Shown here in pieces: positions 25,081 through 34,173 of a stretch of 64,000 bases of DNA; position 1 is the stretch's first letter, and each line of letters starts with the position of its first letter. A program made the translations under genes and the position numbers. A model generated the notes under the pieces. It was not told where the DNA came from. It saw only the letters and a list, made by a program, of their open reading frames with translations, and did no database searches. This DNA is from JAKJEP01 sp964580995 (lineage in GTDB: Bacteria; Planctomycetota; Phycisphaerae; Sedimentisphaerales; SM23-30). The stretch covers positions 1-64,000 of the forward strand of contig CAZOMV010000014.1 of assembly GCA_964580995.1 (NCBI GenBank). Reading direction: 5' to 3'.

Positions 25081-25986
25081 ATGACATTATTAGTTACAGG
25101 ATCGATCGGGATTGATACGGTGCGGACGCCGTTGGGGGTGCGGGAGAATTGTCTGGGCGGATCGGCGATTTATTTCAGCATGGCGGCGAGTTTCTTTTCG
25201 CCGGTGCGATTTCTGGGGGTCATCGGGGCGGATTGCCCATTCGATCTGAAGAAGACGTTCGCGGGGAGGGATGTGGATTTAACCGGGCTGGAAGTGCGGC
25301 AGGGCAGTAAGACATTTCGGTGGCAGGGCAGTTATGTCGGGGCGATGAACGAGGCGACGACCGATGGTGTCGAGCTGAATGTTTTGGCGGAGGCGCCGCC
25401 GGCCATGCCGGTTCGTTACAAAGACAGTCAATATGTCTTCCTGGCGAACACCGCCCCAGCATTGCAGATGGAACTGCTGGGCCGGCTAGATGCTCCCAAG
25501 CTGGTGGTGGCGGATACCATGAATTTATGGATTGAACATAACCGGGATGACCTGGTCCAATTGATGAACCGGATTGATGGGATGGTGCTGAACGAGGGGG
25601 AGGCGAGGATGTTTACGGGGCGGGACAATCTGGTGGCGGCGGCGAAGGAGATCGTCGGCAGGGGGCTGAAGTTTGTGGTAATCAAGAAGGGGGAGCATGG
25701 CACGCTGTTGTGGACGGAACAAGGGGAGAGCTTTGCGCTGCCGGGGTATCCGACGGATCAGGTGAAAGACCCGACGGGAGCGGGAGACAGTTTTGCGGGA
25801 GGAATGATGGGGTATCTGGCCAGCCAGCAGAAGCGGGATCTGGGGGTGCTGAAGCAGGCGATTGCTTATGGGACGGTGGCGGCGTCGCTGGTGATCGAAG
25901 ATTTTTCGCTGGATTGCTGGAAGCGGGCGGGGAAGCAGGAGATCGAGGAGCGGATGGCCGGCCTTCGGGAGATGATGCGGTTTTAA
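25081..25986 (+). CDS. PfkB/ribokinase-family carbohydrate kinase
   Basis: This 301-residue cytoplasmic kinase has the N-terminal substrate region (TGSIGIDTV, GGSAIYFSMAAS) and the C-terminal family signature DPTGAGDSFAGGMMGYLAS with its catalytic Asp and anion hole. Such enzymes phosphorylate sugars or nucleosides with ATP; this one looks closest to the adenosine kinase/ribokinase branch but the substrate is uncertain. The start follows GAAGG. Composition returns to the GC-rich local norm right after the AT-rich restriction-modification genes. Confidence 0.88.
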   Translation: MTLLVTGSIGIDTVRTPLGVRENCLGGSAIYFSMAASFFSPVRFLGVIGADCPFDLKKTFAGRDVDLTGLEVRQGSKTFRWQGSYVGAMNEATTDGVELNVLAEAPPAMPVRYKDSQYVFLANTAPALQMELLGRLDAPKLVVADTMNLWIEHNRDDLVQLMNRIDGMVLNEGEARMFTGRDNLVAAAKEIVGRGLKFVVIKKGEHGTLLWTEQGESFALPGYPTDQVKDPTGAGDSFAGGMMGYLASQQKRDLGVLKQAIAYGTVAASLVIEDFSLDCWKRAGKQEIEERMAGLREMMRF

Positions 25987-26033
25987 AAGAGTAACGAGTA
26001 AAATAATGAATCTGCCAGGGGATGGGATTTTTT

Positions 26034-26618
26034 ATGAGTATGCGATGTTTTGCGGCGATTGAATTGAATACGGCGATAGCCGGGGGATTGGGCCAGTGGC
26101 AGGAGGTGTTGAAGAGAAAGCTGGCGATGGTTGGTTCGGGAGTGAACTGGGTGCGGTCGAATCAGATTCATTTGACGTTAAAGTTTTTGGGGGAAGTGGA
26201 AGACCATGCGGTGATGGAGCCCTGTGAGGCTATCTCGCTGGCCGCGGAGGAATATTCACCTTTTGAAATAGAGGTGGGGGGGTGTGGCTGTTTTCCGCCC
26301 GGCGGGGCAGCGCGGGTGGTCTGGGCCGGAATTACGCGGGGGGCCGAGGAATTGATCGCCTTGCAGCAGATCGTGGATGGCTATCTGCAGGAGGCGGGGT
26401 ATCCTCTGGAGTTGCGGCGGTTCAGTCCGCATTTAACCCTGGCCCGGATCAAGAAACCCTCTGTCGGCTATGAAGTGCGGGATCTGGTGGGAAAAATGGA
26501 ACTGGAAATCCCCGTGGTTCAGGAAGTGACTGAATTGACCTTATTTCAGAGTATTTTGACGCGGGAAGGCCCGGTGTATAGCGCCATGCACCATGCGGTG
26601 CTGGGGAAGACGAGATAG
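26034..26618 (+). CDS. thpR: RNA 2',3'-cyclic phosphodiesterase
   Basis: This 194-residue member of the 2H phosphoesterase family opens cyclic phosphate ends of RNA; the family was formerly called 2'-5' RNA ligase. Both signature motifs are present: HLTLKFLGEVE in the N-terminal half and HLTLARIKKP in the C-terminal half, each giving one catalytic His and one Thr. The N-terminus MRCFAAIEL is typical. The start at 26034 is chosen over 26022 because AGGGGA sits at a workable distance. It is likely cotranscribed with the PfkB gene 47 bases upstream. Confidence 0.92.
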   Translation: MSMRCFAAIELNTAIAGGLGQWQEVLKRKLAMVGSGVNWVRSNQIHLTLKFLGEVEDHAVMEPCEAISLAAEEYSPFEIEVGGCGCFPPGGAARVVWAGITRGAEELIALQQIVDGYLQEAGYPLELRRFSPHLTLARIKKPSVGYEVRDLVGKMELEIPVVQEVTELTLFQSILTREGPVYSAMHHAVLGKTR

Positions 26619-27043
26619 GTGGGGCGCGATAAACACGTTTTTAACCGTACTCCTTTTGATTGCGAGTGCAGGTTTATGAATCGTTAGAAACGGAATAATT
26701 TGACAGGGGGCTGTCAAGCCTGCCGGGGTGTAACGATTGGGTAAGCGTGGGGGCGAAAAACAGGTAGAAAATAGCGGCAAAATAAGATGGGGATTTTTTG
26801 CATCGGGATAAAAGTATAGTACATTTCTATCTGTACGGAGCAAAAATACGCGTATGGAAAAAAATTGGATAAGGACGTTTGGAAATAATGATTTTCTGAA
26901 CGGGACAGGTTCAAGAGGAAAGTGAGGTGATGTAAAAATAAGAAAAATCTTAGCCGTTCAGTAGCGTGTTTCCAAATGTGTAATGGAACAATGTTTTTTA
27001 GGAATTTTTTTAACAGGTGCCAGGCGGCACCGGAGGACAAGTA
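26619..27043. other. Leader region of the pseudopilin cluster with two stem-loops
   Basis: No gene. A perfect stem-loop TTGACAG-GGGG-CTGTCAA lies at 26700-26717 and may be an operator. A second, GGTGCC-AGGC-GGCACC at 27016-27031, ends one base before the GGAGGA ribosome-binding site of the first pseudopilin and could modulate its translation. A TATAGT at 26815-26820 lacks a good -35. Confidence 0.5.
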
Positions 27044-27532
27044 ATGAAGACTCGAAAAAGCGGTTTTACGTTGGTTGAAATTTTGATCGTGGTGATCATT
27101 CTGGGTATTTTGGCGGCGATTATTATCCCGCAGTTTACGGAAGCTTCCACCAGCGCGAAGGAATCGTCGCTGACCAGTAACCTGCAAACGCTGCGTTCGC
27201 AGATCGGGTTATACAAGATTCAGCATGGTGATATATATCCCGATTCTACCAGTTCTGACACCTTTGTGACCTGTTTGACAACCGAAACGGAAGTTGATGG
27301 CGATCCTTGGGTTGAGGGTACCAGTACGGGTACTAAGTGCGGTCCTTATATGCCGAACATTCCTGACAATCCTTTCATTGACAGCCCCAATACAACGGCT
27401 TTCTTCCTTTTTGATGCTGCACCAGCGGGCACGGATGGTAGCCATTGGAATTTTGATCCGTTAACAGGTAAAGTTAATGCGAATGACAGTGGAACCTGTC
27501 AGGATGATGTAACGCTTCATATTGAGCTGTAA
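27044..27532 (+). CDS. Type II secretion/type IV pilus major pseudopilin-like protein
   Basis: This 162-residue protein starts at ATG 27044 behind GGAGGA and carries a prepilin signal: short basic leader MKTRKSG, then FTLVEILIVVIILGILAAII with Glu at mature position 5. The prepilin peptidase should cut after Gly and methylate Phe. The soluble domain contains CGPYMPNIPDNPF, a motif shared with the next two genes, and FDPLTGKVNAND, where acidic residues could hold calcium as in GspG. Its place at the head of the cluster suggests the major pseudopilin. Confidence 0.88.
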   Translation: MKTRKSGFTLVEILIVVIILGILAAIIIPQFTEASTSAKESSLTSNLQTLRSQIGLYKIQHGDIYPDSTSSDTFVTCLTTETEVDGDPWVEGTSTGTKCGPYMPNIPDNPFIDSPNTTAFFLFDAAPAGTDGSHWNFDPLTGKVNANDSGTCQDDVTLHIEL

Positions 27533-27570
27533 GAGTATGATGTTGTTGAGACGTTGAGTTATAAAATTCT

Positions 27571-27603
27571 TTGGCCCGGCAGAAGTTGATTTTGCCGGGC
27601 CAA
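27571..27603 (+). terminator. Stem-loop between pseudopilin genes
   Basis: TTGGCCCGGCA (27571-27581) pairs perfectly with TGCCGGGCCAA (27593-27603), 11 bp. Only AAAATTCT follows, so it is either a leaky terminator or a 3' stabiliser that would let the first pseudopilin be made in excess. Confidence 0.55.
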
Positions 27604-27630
27604 AATTCTCGAATGGAATAAAATCAGGCA

Positions 27631-28134
27631 ATGAATACCTTGAAACCTATCCATATTACCCGGTCGATTATCCAGCGGAAGGGATTTACCCTGCTGGAGA
27701 TATTGATTCTGGTGGTGATTCTGGTGGTGGTTTCCCGGTATTTTATGCCTTGTTTTAGCGATGGGGCGATGGACAAACGCGAGCCGGTTCTGGTCAGCAA
27801 TTTGACGAATGTACGTTTGCAGTTGGAAAAATACAAGAAGGAACATCTGGACGAATATCCGTGCGGCGGTGGGCAATCGCCGGTGGATGCCGATGTATTT
27901 GTGAATCGGATGATTTCGGGAACGACTGCTCAGCATGAAGAGATGGGGGATTTCGGCCCCTATTACGATTCCTTCCCCCGCAATCCGTTCGCGAATGAGA
28001 ATGATGTTCTGGTCCGGTACGGCCGGGATCCCGGACGGGCAGAAGCGCACTGGTGTTTCGATCCAAAAACCGGAACGATTCATCCGGATGATAATAAATA
28101 CACAATGGACGGAACGGCTCACAGTTTATTGTGA
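27631..28134 (+). CDS. Pseudopilin-like protein 2
   Basis: This 167-residue protein has a prepilin signal RKGFTLLEILILVVILVVVS after a longer basic leader of 17 residues. The helix breaks early (SRYFMPCF) unlike a usual pilin. The soluble part repeats the pattern of the first gene: LVSNLTNVRLQLEKYKKEH, FGPYYDSFPRNPF and WCFDPKTGTIHPDDN. It is probably a minor pseudopilin that arose by duplication. No strong ribosome-binding site is visible. It lies 98 bases after pseudopilin 1, beyond the stem-loop. Confidence 0.82.
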   Translation: MNTLKPIHITRSIIQRKGFTLLEILILVVILVVVSRYFMPCFSDGAMDKREPVLVSNLTNVRLQLEKYKKEHLDEYPCGGGQSPVDADVFVNRMISGTTAQHEEMGDFGPYYDSFPRNPFANENDVLVRYGRDPGRAEAHWCFDPKTGTIHPDDNKYTMDGTAHSLL

Positions 28135-28164
28135 AATCCTACGGAATACAGAAAAGGTGAACGT

Positions 28165-28704
28165 ATGGAAACTATTGTAAGAATGAAAAGGTCCAGGGTA
28201 CAAAGGTTCAACCGGCAAGGATTTACTCTGGTGGAACTTCTTATTGTAGTGGTCATATTGGGAATTCTGGCGGGGATTGTCATTGCCGGTTTTTCGAATA
28301 CCAGTACGGAAGCAAAAGAAAATATGTTGAAGGAAAATCTGCGGGTTATGCGGACGCAGATAGGGGCTTATCGGGCTCAGCATACGGATGTTTCCCCGGG
28401 ATATGCGAACGGGGATGACGAGGGAGTTCCTTCGGAGGCGGATTTTTTTGCCCAAATGCTGGAAAAAACGAATATATATGGTGATACCACGGCGGCCACT
28501 ACCAATTTTGGGCCTTATATGCGGGCCTGGCCGGAGAATCCAATTAACAAGAAATCGGCGGTATTAATACTGGGAAACGATGAAGAGGTGCCGAGCGAGG
28601 CGGCGGAGGGGGATTACGGCTGGTTATTCAAGCCCAGTGAAGTTATATTCAAGGCCTACTGCGTAGGAGCCGATGCATCTGGTAAGTCGTATTTAGATTA
28701 TTGA
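28165..28704 (+). CDS. Pseudopilin-like protein 3
   Basis: This 179-residue protein has leader METIVRMKRSRVQRFNRQG and a signal FTLVELLIVVVILGILAGIV with Glu at position 5. NLRVMRTQIGAYRAQHTD aligns with the same helix in the first two pseudopilins, and FGPYMRAWPENPI is their shared motif. An acidic insert (GDDEGVPSEADFF) and YGWLFKPSEVIFKAYC near the end distinguish it. It belongs to the same plus-strand cluster. It is probably a minor pseudopilin. Confidence 0.85.
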   Translation: METIVRMKRSRVQRFNRQGFTLVELLIVVVILGILAGIVIAGFSNTSTEAKENMLKENLRVMRTQIGAYRAQHTDVSPGYANGDDEGVPSEADFFAQMLEKTNIYGDTTAATTNFGPYMRAWPENPINKKSAVLILGNDEEVPSEAAEGDYGWLFKPSEVIFKAYCVGADASGKSYLDY

Positions 28705-28796
28705 AAGCGATAAAACATTCTGGCGATGCGCTGATAGAATCAGTCAGAAGAGTTTATTTCGTAGTAAATGGAACCTTTATAGCAGGAGAATCGGCC

Positions 28797-29108
28797 ATGA
28801 CGGTAGTAGTAGATAGTTATACGCGGGTCCTGTTGACGGTGATCGCCATTCTGCTGGGGGTGGTAGCGGTGGGAATGTGGTGTGAAAGTCCGGTACTGGT
28901 GGACAGCGCCAAAGCGGGGATTCCTGATTCCGGCAAGCAGTTGGATGAGGTTATTGCACAATTGAAAGAAGTAAATGAAACGCTGCTGGGGATTTCCGAG
29001 ACGATGGTTTCGGGCAATATCAAAGTGCAGGTTGCGGATCCGTCGGAAACCAAAAAGAAAGCTGCCACCCGGACCGCGGCAACCACAGTGCCTTCCGTAC
29101 CTAAATAA
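28797..29108 (+). CDS. Small single-pass membrane protein of the pseudopilin cluster
   Basis: This 103-residue protein starts at ATG 28797 behind AGGAGA. One N-terminal membrane segment (VLLTVIAILLGVVAVGMW) is followed by a periplasmic heptad-like stretch (QLDEVIAQLKEVNETLLGIS) and an Ala/Thr-rich tail. There is no prepilin motif. Its position between pseudopilin genes suggests an accessory inner-membrane component, but I recognise no family. Another frame-compatible TTG start at 28701 overlaps the previous stop and lacks a ribosome-binding site. Confidence 0.65.
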   Translation: MTVVVDSYTRVLLTVIAILLGVVAVGMWCESPVLVDSAKAGIPDSGKQLDEVIAQLKEVNETLLGISETMVSGNIKVQVADPSETKKKAATRTAATTVPSVPK

Positions 29109-29222
29109 GAGGTAACGATACTTCCCTAACGAATTGGTAACCGGTGTGAACCGGGCCGATCCCCCTATTGCGCCTACGCTGCGCCTGGAAAGAAGAAACC
29201 CATAAACGAGTTCAATCAAACT

Positions 29223-29750
29223 ATGGTGAATCCATCCGGCAAAAAAAACAAGCAAGGATTTACGCTGGCGGAGGTTTTAGCGGTCGTTGTGATTATCTCG
29301 ATTGCAGCGATGATTGTAGTGCCGATGATGGGGGATACCAATGATATGAAAGTGGCTTCCGCTTCCCGTCAGATTGTTTCGGCACTTTTGTATGCCCAAA
29401 CCTTGTCGATCTCCAGCCAGCAGAAGCATCAGGTGGTATTCGACACGGTGAATAACTGCTATGAAATTCAGGATGAGTCGGGGAATGTGATTCCGGACCC
29501 GGTCAGCCCGGGCCAGCCGTACCGGATCAGCTATGCCAACCATCCGCAATTGCGGCCGGTGGCGATTCAGGATGTTGATTTTGGCGACACCAATATCGTG
29601 TGGTTTGATACGATGGGTGCTCCTTATGAAGGAGCCATCGGCGGCAGTCAATCGCTGTTGTCGCAGGGGATCATTACGGTAGCGGCGGGCACGGAAACGA
29701 TGGCGGTGCATGTAGAGCCGGTGAGCGGCAGAATCAATATTGCGGAATAG
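29223..29750 (+). CDS. GspH-like minor pseudopilin
   Basis: This 175-residue protein has the prepilin signal KKNKQGFTLAEVLAVVVIISIAAM and the GspH/FimT pattern directly after it: ASASRQIVSALLYAQTLSIS with HQVVFDTVNNCYEIQ, in which the extended strand pairs follow a long helix. GspH and FimT are minor pseudopilins at the tip of type II secretion or type IV pili. The N-terminal leader is short (12 residues). It follows the small membrane protein gene by 114 bases; no clear ribosome-binding site. Confidence 0.85.
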   Translation: MVNPSGKKNKQGFTLAEVLAVVVIISIAAMIVVPMMGDTNDMKVASASRQIVSALLYAQTLSISSQQKHQVVFDTVNNCYEIQDESGNVIPDPVSPGQPYRISYANHPQLRPVAIQDVDFGDTNIVWFDTMGAPYEGAIGGSQSLLSQGIITVAAGTETMAVHVEPVSGRINIAE

Positions 29751-29797
29751 AAGCGTGGGTACATACCCCCGAACCCCGAAACGGATAAAAAGTACAC

Positions 29798-30808
29798 ATG
29801 GGTTTATTTTCTTCGAAACATACCAGCAGGATTGGCCTGGATATTAGTGAGGATGCGATTCGGTTATTACAACTCGAATTCAATGGCTCTCACCTGCATG
29901 TAAAAGCGGCCTGCCAATGGGAATTGCCGGAAGAGATACGGGAGGAAAATCGGCGGACGTATCGCTGGTATCATTATTGTGTCAATACCATCCGCCGATT
30001 GATTCAGGAGAATGGTTTCAAAGGGCGTTCCGTCCGGGTTTCATTTTCTTTCGACCAGTTGGAATATGCCATATTGCAGATCTATAAATCGGTGGATCCG
30101 AATATCGATGAAATGGTTCGGTCTCAGGCGCGGGACCATTTCGGGTTTGAAGAGCATTATGGCACAGTGGATTACTGGGAATCGGGCGATGTGGGCAACA
30201 CCAACAATTCGTATCAGCAGTTTATTGTTTTTGGTGCATCGGATTATATCCTGCAAAACACACTGCTGATGCTGGAAGATATGCATTTGAGCTGCGCGGG
30301 GATCGAGCCGATGCCCTGTGCGTTATTTCGTTCAGTAAGGAACCCGTGGTCGGATCATGATTTTGGCCGGTCCACGGTAATGGTGGATGTTGGCTTCAGT
30401 TATTCGGTCATTATGACCGGTATGGGGCGTTTTATGACCGGGATTAAACGGGTGGATTATGGGGCGAAAGATTTTAATGACTCCCGGCCCAGTTCATTTG
30501 ATTTTCTGGTCAATCCCCAGGAAGAACTGGTCAAAAAAATACTGGATTGCCTGAACTATCATCAGACGGTTTTTCAGGGAGAACGACCGGAGATATTGAT
30601 CTTGACAGGCTATCCCGTAAAAACGGAACTCAATCAGTTTTTACAGGAGAAAACCGCCTGTAAAGTGAATTCATATCCTTTTTTCGCGGGGATGGATTGT
30701 GCCAAAGTGGAAATGGTCGGGGGCCAGGGAAACGATGCCAGCCGGTGGGCTGTAGGATTGGGATTGTGTCTCAAAGATTATGTCTCTGACAAAGTGGCAG
30801 TCGGATAA
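29798..30808 (+). CDS. PilM-like actin-fold pilus assembly protein
   Basis: This 336-residue cytoplasmic protein starts SRIGLDISEDAIRLLQLEF, the typical PilM opening, and continues with the actin-like ATP-binding elements TVMVDVGFSYSVIMTGMGRF and EILILTGYPVKTELNQFL. PilM sits under the inner membrane and links the motor to the PilN/PilO ring in type IV pili and related secretion systems. No PilN, PilO, ATPase or platform protein is in the window, so those must be encoded elsewhere. It is followed by the secretin gene after a 176-base gap. Confidence 0.82.
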   Translation: MGLFSSKHTSRIGLDISEDAIRLLQLEFNGSHLHVKAACQWELPEEIREENRRTYRWYHYCVNTIRRLIQENGFKGRSVRVSFSFDQLEYAILQIYKSVDPNIDEMVRSQARDHFGFEEHYGTVDYWESGDVGNTNNSYQQFIVFGASDYILQNTLLMLEDMHLSCAGIEPMPCALFRSVRNPWSDHDFGRSTVMVDVGFSYSVIMTGMGRFMTGIKRVDYGAKDFNDSRPSSFDFLVNPQEELVKKILDCLNYHQTVFQGERPEILILTGYPVKTELNQFLQEKTACKVNSYPFFAGMDCAKVEMVGGQGNDASRWAVGLGLCLKDYVSDKVAVG

Positions 30809-30984
30809 GGTTCAAGGACCGATAAAAAAACGGAATGAAAGGTTTGTAGCAATTGCAGAGGAAATAAATATGCAAAGAATTCGATAGACAGGTTAAGTAC
30901 GCATTCAGATGAGCCATTGGTTCGACGATGAAGATATAAGAGAACGACCAGGTAAATGGTAGATTACGTAAGGAGAATACAAAG

Positions 30985-32841
30985 ATGAAAAAGCTATTCA
31001 CAGCAGGAATTGGAATTTTGATTTTCGTGTGGCTGGTGCAGCCGATGTGGTCCCAGGATGCGGAATCAGAAAGGGAAGTAACGGAAGTGGTGGAACCGGC
31101 AGCCGAGGTTGCGGAGGTTGCCGAGGTTGCCGAGGGTACACCGGCTGCGGAGGTTGCAGGCACCGCGGAAGGTACGCCGGTTGCCGAGGCGGCAGGCACC
31201 GCCGAAGTTACAGATGCTGCAACGGCACCCGAAGTTGCCGAAATCCCGCCACTGGCCAGCCCGGATGCCGAAGGAGTTATTCCCTCTCTGGTGCTGAAGG
31301 CGGAAATTGCCGACTTTTTAAAGATGATCGGATCGGCCTATCAGAAAAATATCATTCCCTCTCGCCAGGTGCGAGGGGTGGTGAATGTGAACCTGTTCAA
31401 TGTGACTTTTCGGGAAGCGTTGGATGCCGTTTTAAAGGCCAACGATTTTGCGTACGAGGAGCAGGGTGCCTTTATCTATGTATATACGCAGAAAGAATTT
31501 GCGCAGTTGCAGGCAGCGGCCCGGAAGACGGAGACGCGGGTGTTTCAATTGAATTACATTTCGGCCCTGGATGTAAAAACTCTGATCGATTCGCTGTTGA
31601 GCGACGATGGCAAGATTACCGTTTCGCCGGACGCCGGATCGCACGAGGAAAATCCGGGGGAAAACTGGGCGTTAAACAATTATATAGTGGTGGTGGATTA
31701 CCCTGAGCGACTGGATGAAATCGGGAAATTGGTTGCCAAAATCGATGCCCGCCCGCCGCAGGTGCTGGTGGAGGCGACGATTCTAGTGGCCAGTGTGTCG
31801 GATGAAAATAAGCTCGGTGTTGATTTCAACGTCCTGGACGGTCTGGATTTTTCCGTGGGAACCGTGGAAAATGGCGGGGTAGGGACGATAACGGAACCAG
31901 CCGATACCAATGCCAGGCTGAGTGGTACCAAAGGACAATATAGCACCGGGGCCGACGGACTGAAAATCGGGATATTTTCCACCAAAATGGAGCTGATGAT
32001 CGAGGCCCTGGAAACGATTACCGATGTGGTGACCTTGGGTAATCCCAAGGTGCTGACCATCAACCGTCAGATGGGCAAGGTATTGGTCGGCAACAGCGAT
32101 GGTTATGTTACCACGGAAGTATCCCAGACTACCACCACCCAAACGGTACAATTTTTGGATACGGGTACGGAACTGACATTTCGTCCGTTTGTGATGGATG
32201 ACGGGTATATTCGTATGGATCTGTTTACCAAAGATAGTGACGGTGGTGTGGAAGTGTCGGGCACCTTTACACTGCCTTCGGAATCGACGGCTGAGGTGAC
32301 TTCGAATGTACTGGTTAAGGACGGCCATACGATTGTGATCGGCGGTTTGTTCCGGGAAAAAACCAGTATCACCCGCGCCCAGGTTCCCGTGTTGGGGAAT
32401 TTACCCGTGGTGGGCGCCCTGTTCCGGGAAACCACCGATGACGCGGGCAAGGAAGAAGTGATCTTTATGATTACTCCGCATATTGTTCAGGAAAAGATTG
32501 ATTATGCCAAAGCCGATCAGGTCTTGACGGATATCCAGCAAAAGATGATGGGATTTCGGGAAGGCATGTTATGGTATGGGCGTGACCGGTTGTCGTCCGC
32601 TCATTATCAGTGGGCTTTGCAGAATCAGGAAAAGGGCAAACGGGATATGGCCTTATGGAACGCGACCCTGGCCAGTTATATGAACCCCGGTTTTCTGGAT
32701 GCCAAGCAACTGAAGGATGAATTGCAGAGCGATGCTCTTTATGAGGAACAATATGGTCCGATGAATCAGTTCATCCGCAATATGCTGGAGATGCAGATGG
32801 GAGCAGATGCTTCTCCGGAAGATGCGAGCAGTTCGTTGTAA
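30985..32841 (+). CDS. Secretin (type II secretion/type IV pilus outer-membrane channel)
   Basis: This 618-residue protein has a signal peptide (FTAGIGILIFVWLVQPMW), a low-complexity Ala/Glu/Val linker (residues 36-88) and an STN/N0-like domain (VVNVNLFNVTFREALDAVLK). It continues with an N1-type domain (VFQLNYISALDVKTLIDSLL, DYPERLDEIGKLVAKID) and the secretin core ending VPVLGNLPVVGALFRE and EVIFMITPHIV. It forms the outer-membrane gate. The architecture is closer to PilQ than to classical GspD because there are few N1 repeats. The C-terminal 100 residues are helical (MLWYGRDRLSSAHYQWAL) and may bind a pilotin or the TPR lipoprotein next door. Start after AAGGAG. Confidence 0.92.
   Translation: MKKLFTAGIGILIFVWLVQPMWSQDAESEREVTEVVEPAAEVAEVAEVAEGTPAAEVAGTAEGTPVAEAAGTAEVTDAATAPEVAEIPPLASPDAEGVIPSLVLKAEIADFLKMIGSAYQKNIIPSRQVRGVVNVNLFNVTFREALDAVLKANDFAYEEQGAFIYVYTQKEFAQLQAAARKTETRVFQLNYISALDVKTLIDSLLSDDGKITVSPDAGSHEENPGENWALNNYIVVVDYPERLDEIGKLVAKIDARPPQVLVEATILVASVSDENKLGVDFNVLDGLDFSVGTVENGGVGTITEPADTNARLSGTKGQYSTGADGLKIGIFSTKMELMIEALETITDVVTLGNPKVLTINRQMGKVLVGNSDGYVTTEVSQTTTTQTVQFLDTGTELTFRPFVMDDGYIRMDLFTKDSDGGVEVSGTFTLPSESTAEVTSNVLVKDGHTIVIGGLFREKTSITRAQVPVLGNLPVVGALFRETTDDAGKEEVIFMITPHIVQEKIDYAKADQVLTDIQQKMMGFREGMLWYGRDRLSSAHYQWALQNQEKGKRDMALWNATLASYMNPGFLDAKQLKDELQSDALYEEQYGPMNQFIRNMLEMQMGADASPEDASSSL
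31093..31245 (+). repeat. Degenerate tandem repeat coding for an Ala/Glu/Val linker
   Basis: Repeated units of the type GAGGTTGCC encode AEVAEVAEVAEGTPAAEVAG and a second similar block in the secretin. It is imperfect at DNA level; the number of units may vary between strains. Confidence 0.7.
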
Positions 32842-32898
32842 TTGATGTAAGATGGTTTTATAACAAATTGTTGCTTCACAAACCTTAGGAGGTATCCG

Positions 32899-34119
32899 AT
32901 GAAGCGTACAGTATGCAGTGTAATGATCCTGGTGTTGATCCTGGCAGGTTGTCAGGATCAGCACCAAAGAAATAAAACCGCGGCAATGGAACGGTGGAAT
33001 GCCGCTCGTTCGCAAATCACCACCAATCTGGCAAAGGAACAATTTCAGTCAGGTGACTTTGCCAAGGCGGCCCAAACAGCCCAATCCGTAGTGGACAATA
33101 ATCCACCCTATCTTCCGGCTCGAATTCTTTTGGGACAGATCTATCTCGAACAGGAGTTGTACGCGAAGGCCAAAAAATGTTTTACCGAGTGTCTGGTTCA
33201 GGAACCGGGAAATCCCCAGGCAAATTATAACCTGGGATTGGTGCACGAGAAATGGAATGAACTGGATCAGGCCTTTACGTATTATGAACAGGCATGGAAG
33301 GGGCAGCCGGACCATATTCCCTATCTTCTCGCGATGGTGGAAACTAAGGTTTCGCAGGGGGAATATGAAGGGGCTATAGCAATCTTGTTGGAAGGCATGA
33401 AAGAGACGGAGCAGGATCCTCGCTTATATATGACCGCCGGAACGATCTACTCGCATCTGGGGCAATATAGCCAGGCTATCGAAATGTTTGAGAAAGTGCG
33501 GGATTCGCGTGCGGAGAATAGCGGCGTGACCGAGGCCCTGGCGTTTTGTATGCACCAAGCGGGAAGAGATCAGGAAGCCGTTTGCCTGTTTCAGAAACTG
33601 ATTGCCCAGAATGAAAAGGAATCGCAGACGACCCCGTGGTCCTGTTATCTGGCGCTGGGGGATTGTTATATGAATCTGAAGCAGTATCATGAGGCCTGGC
33701 GATGCTATGATCGGGTCAGTCAGCAGGATGGTTCCAATCCGAAAATATGGGTACGTCTGGCTCAGGCAACGATGGAACGAAAAGAGTATGACCGGGCCAA
33801 AGGGTATTTGGCGAAAGCCTTAACCTTGAATCCCGGGGATCCGGAGGTATTGATGGCGCAGGGGATTATCGCCATGCAAGAAAAGGAGTATGGAAAAGCT
33901 CAGGATGTATTCCGTGCGGCGACCCGGGCAGATGACCGAAACGTGTTAGCCTATTGTTGGCTGGGGCAATCTCTGCAGGCGCAGGGAAACGAATCGGAAG
34001 CCAGGACCTGTTATGCCCAGGCGTTAGAAATTGATCCGCAGGATCAGTTAGCCAGAAAATTTATGCTTTCTATCGATGGCCAGTCGAAAAGTGCTTCACC
34101 GCGTGCGGAAAAATATTAA
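32899..34119 (+). CDS. TPR-repeat lipoprotein
   Basis: This 406-residue product begins with a signal and lipobox LILAGC, so it is anchored by a lipid on Cys. About nine TPR-like helix pairs follow (AKKCFTECLVQEPGNPQANY, YNLGLVHEKWNELDQAFTYY, AKGYLAKALTLNPGDPEVLM, EARTCYAQALEIDPQDQLAR). The start follows AGGAGG. Lipoproteins with TPRs next to a secretin often act as pilotins or assembly factors (as PilF/PilW do), which is the best guess from position. Its gene lies 57 bases after the secretin. Confidence 0.85.
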   Translation: MKRTVCSVMILVLILAGCQDQHQRNKTAAMERWNAARSQITTNLAKEQFQSGDFAKAAQTAQSVVDNNPPYLPARILLGQIYLEQELYAKAKKCFTECLVQEPGNPQANYNLGLVHEKWNELDQAFTYYEQAWKGQPDHIPYLLAMVETKVSQGEYEGAIAILLEGMKETEQDPRLYMTAGTIYSHLGQYSQAIEMFEKVRDSRAENSGVTEALAFCMHQAGRDQEAVCLFQKLIAQNEKESQTTPWSCYLALGDCYMNLKQYHEAWRCYDRVSQQDGSNPKIWVRLAQATMERKEYDRAKGYLAKALTLNPGDPEVLMAQGIIAMQEKEYGKAQDVFRAATRADDRNVLAYCWLGQSLQAQGNESEARTCYAQALEIDPQDQLARKFMLSIDGQSKSASPRAEKY

Positions 34120-34173
34120 AGATTCATCGTCTATGGACGGAACGAGTTCTTTTTGGGTGAGGGAGGCATACTT

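Noticed and set aside
26700..26705. TTGACA as a -35 box for the pseudopilin cluster
   Set aside because: No -10 hexamer at 15-19 bases; the hexamer is one arm of a hairpin.
26788..26803. Sigma-54-like -24/-12 promoter before the pseudopilin genes
   Set aside because: The GG and GC pairs are separated by nine, not ten, bases, and the rest of the consensus is poor.
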